Shown here: positions 63,650 through 64,000 of the stretch, piece by piece
Numbering within the stretch: position 1 is the stretch's first letter
Layout of the letters: each line of letters begins with the position of its first letter
Origin: Bacteroidota bacterium
GTDB lineage: Bacteria > Bacteroidota > Bacteroidia > Cytophagales > Cyclobacteriaceae
Direction: 5' to 3'
NCBI GenBank assembly: GCA_018267215.1
Contig: JAFDYX010000011.1
Span: 1-64,000, forward strand
DNA length: 64,000 nt
Translations under genes and position numbers: made by a program
Notes under the pieces: generated by a model
What the model saw: the letters and a program-made list of their open reading frames with translations, nothing else
Database searches by the model: none
What the model was told of the DNA's origin: nothing

Positions 63650-64000
63650 TTATTTTTCGAGAGGTTTAATGTAACAGCGCCTGCGCTTGTGCTGCCGTGT
63701 TTCGTAATACTCCCATAAGGCCTGCACTTTGGTATTTTTTTCAAGCTCGGGATTGGTTTCGGCAAAGCCGATGCCATGCTTGATGCAGGAGCGGGTCAGC
63801 TCCTCCATTAAGATAGCGTTCACACCTTTTCCCTGAAGATCAGGCCTGACCGCCACTAAATACAAATCAATGATTGTGTTAGAACGCAAAGCTTTCAGCA
63901 AATAAAAAAGACCGAATGGAAAAAGTTTGCCGTTTGCTTTTTGCAGCGCAGCCGATAGCGATGGCATGGCAATGGCAAAGGCAGCCAGCTTTCCCTCATA
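63650..64000 (-). CDS. GNAT-like acetyltransferase, C-terminal part (runs off the window)
   Basis: 117 codons visible; the frame is open to the window edge, so the N-terminus is missing. The segment DLYLVAVRPDLQGKGVNAILMEEL resembles the GNAT acetyl-CoA-binding motif A (V-x-P-x-x-Q-G-K-G), and ETNPELEKNTKVQALWEYYETRQHKRRRCYIKPL resembles the C-terminal part of a family of longer Bacteroidota N-acetyltransferase-like proteins. Substrate unknown. Upstream of and likely cotranscribed with the SDR gene. Confidence 0.7.
   Translation of the reverse strand, partial: YEGKLAAFAIAMPSLSAALQKANGKLFPFGLFYLLKALRSNTIIDLYLVAVRPDLQGKGVNAILMEELTRSCIKHGIGFAETNPELEKNTKVQALWEYYETRQHKRRRCYIKPLEK

Overview
The window looks like a chromosomal segment of a Bacteroidota bacterium, probably a Cytophagales-type organism. 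The evidence is tandem SusC/SusD outer-membrane pairs, type IX secretion genes (porU, porV, and a secreted hydrolase with a type IX C-terminal sorting domain), and promoters of the Bacteroidota form TTTG-N19-TAnnTTTG without clear Shine-Dalgarno sequences. The order-level placement is inference; no database search was possible.

Layout. 1-123: 3' end of a 5S rRNA with its terminator. 147-10973 (minus): a glycosidase-like/FGE-fold protein, a TMEM175-type channel, and a tight five-gene operon (MBL hydrolase, pssA, porU, porV, M16-like) that starts from a textbook promoter so close to the ATG that the mRNA may be leaderless. 11135-17456: acyl-CoA ligase, class Ia ribonucleotide reductase nrdBA, and ribosomal proteins rplU-rpmA behind a perfect consensus promoter. 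17598-42885: four consecutive SusC/SusD cassettes (about 25 kb) with accessory lipoproteins and no obvious degradative enzyme or regulator. All four susC genes share a promoter/leader architecture and an almost identical signal-peptide-coding sequence; three cassettes end in the same terminator hairpin.

43147-51135: a clade II nitrous oxide reductase cluster (cytochrome c, nosZ, a NosB-like membrane protein, nosL, nosD, nosF, nosY, then a fasciclin lipoprotein and an outer-membrane protein with a Cys-rich N-terminus). 51375-55129 (minus): a lipoprotein followed by a large secreted alpha/beta hydrolase. The hydrolase start codon is separated from its signal peptide by ten copies of a pentanucleotide; at ten copies the frame is closed and at 8 or 11 it opens, so this looks like a translational phase-variation switch. 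The same gene has a second frameshift further in.

55426-59707 (minus): quinol-type nitric oxide reductase norB followed by an adenosylcobalamin-type (class II) ribonucleotide reductase, probably cotranscribed. Divergent from norB is a tandem tryptophanase and tyrosine phenol-lyase pair (59831-62615), then an epimerase-type SDR and a partial acetyltransferase at the right edge. No nitrite reductase is present, so the nitrogen genes seen here cover only NO to N2O to N2. The norB and nos promoters each carry a TTTGAA-N6/7-TTCAAA dyad placed in the same way on the -7 element, suggesting a shared regulator.
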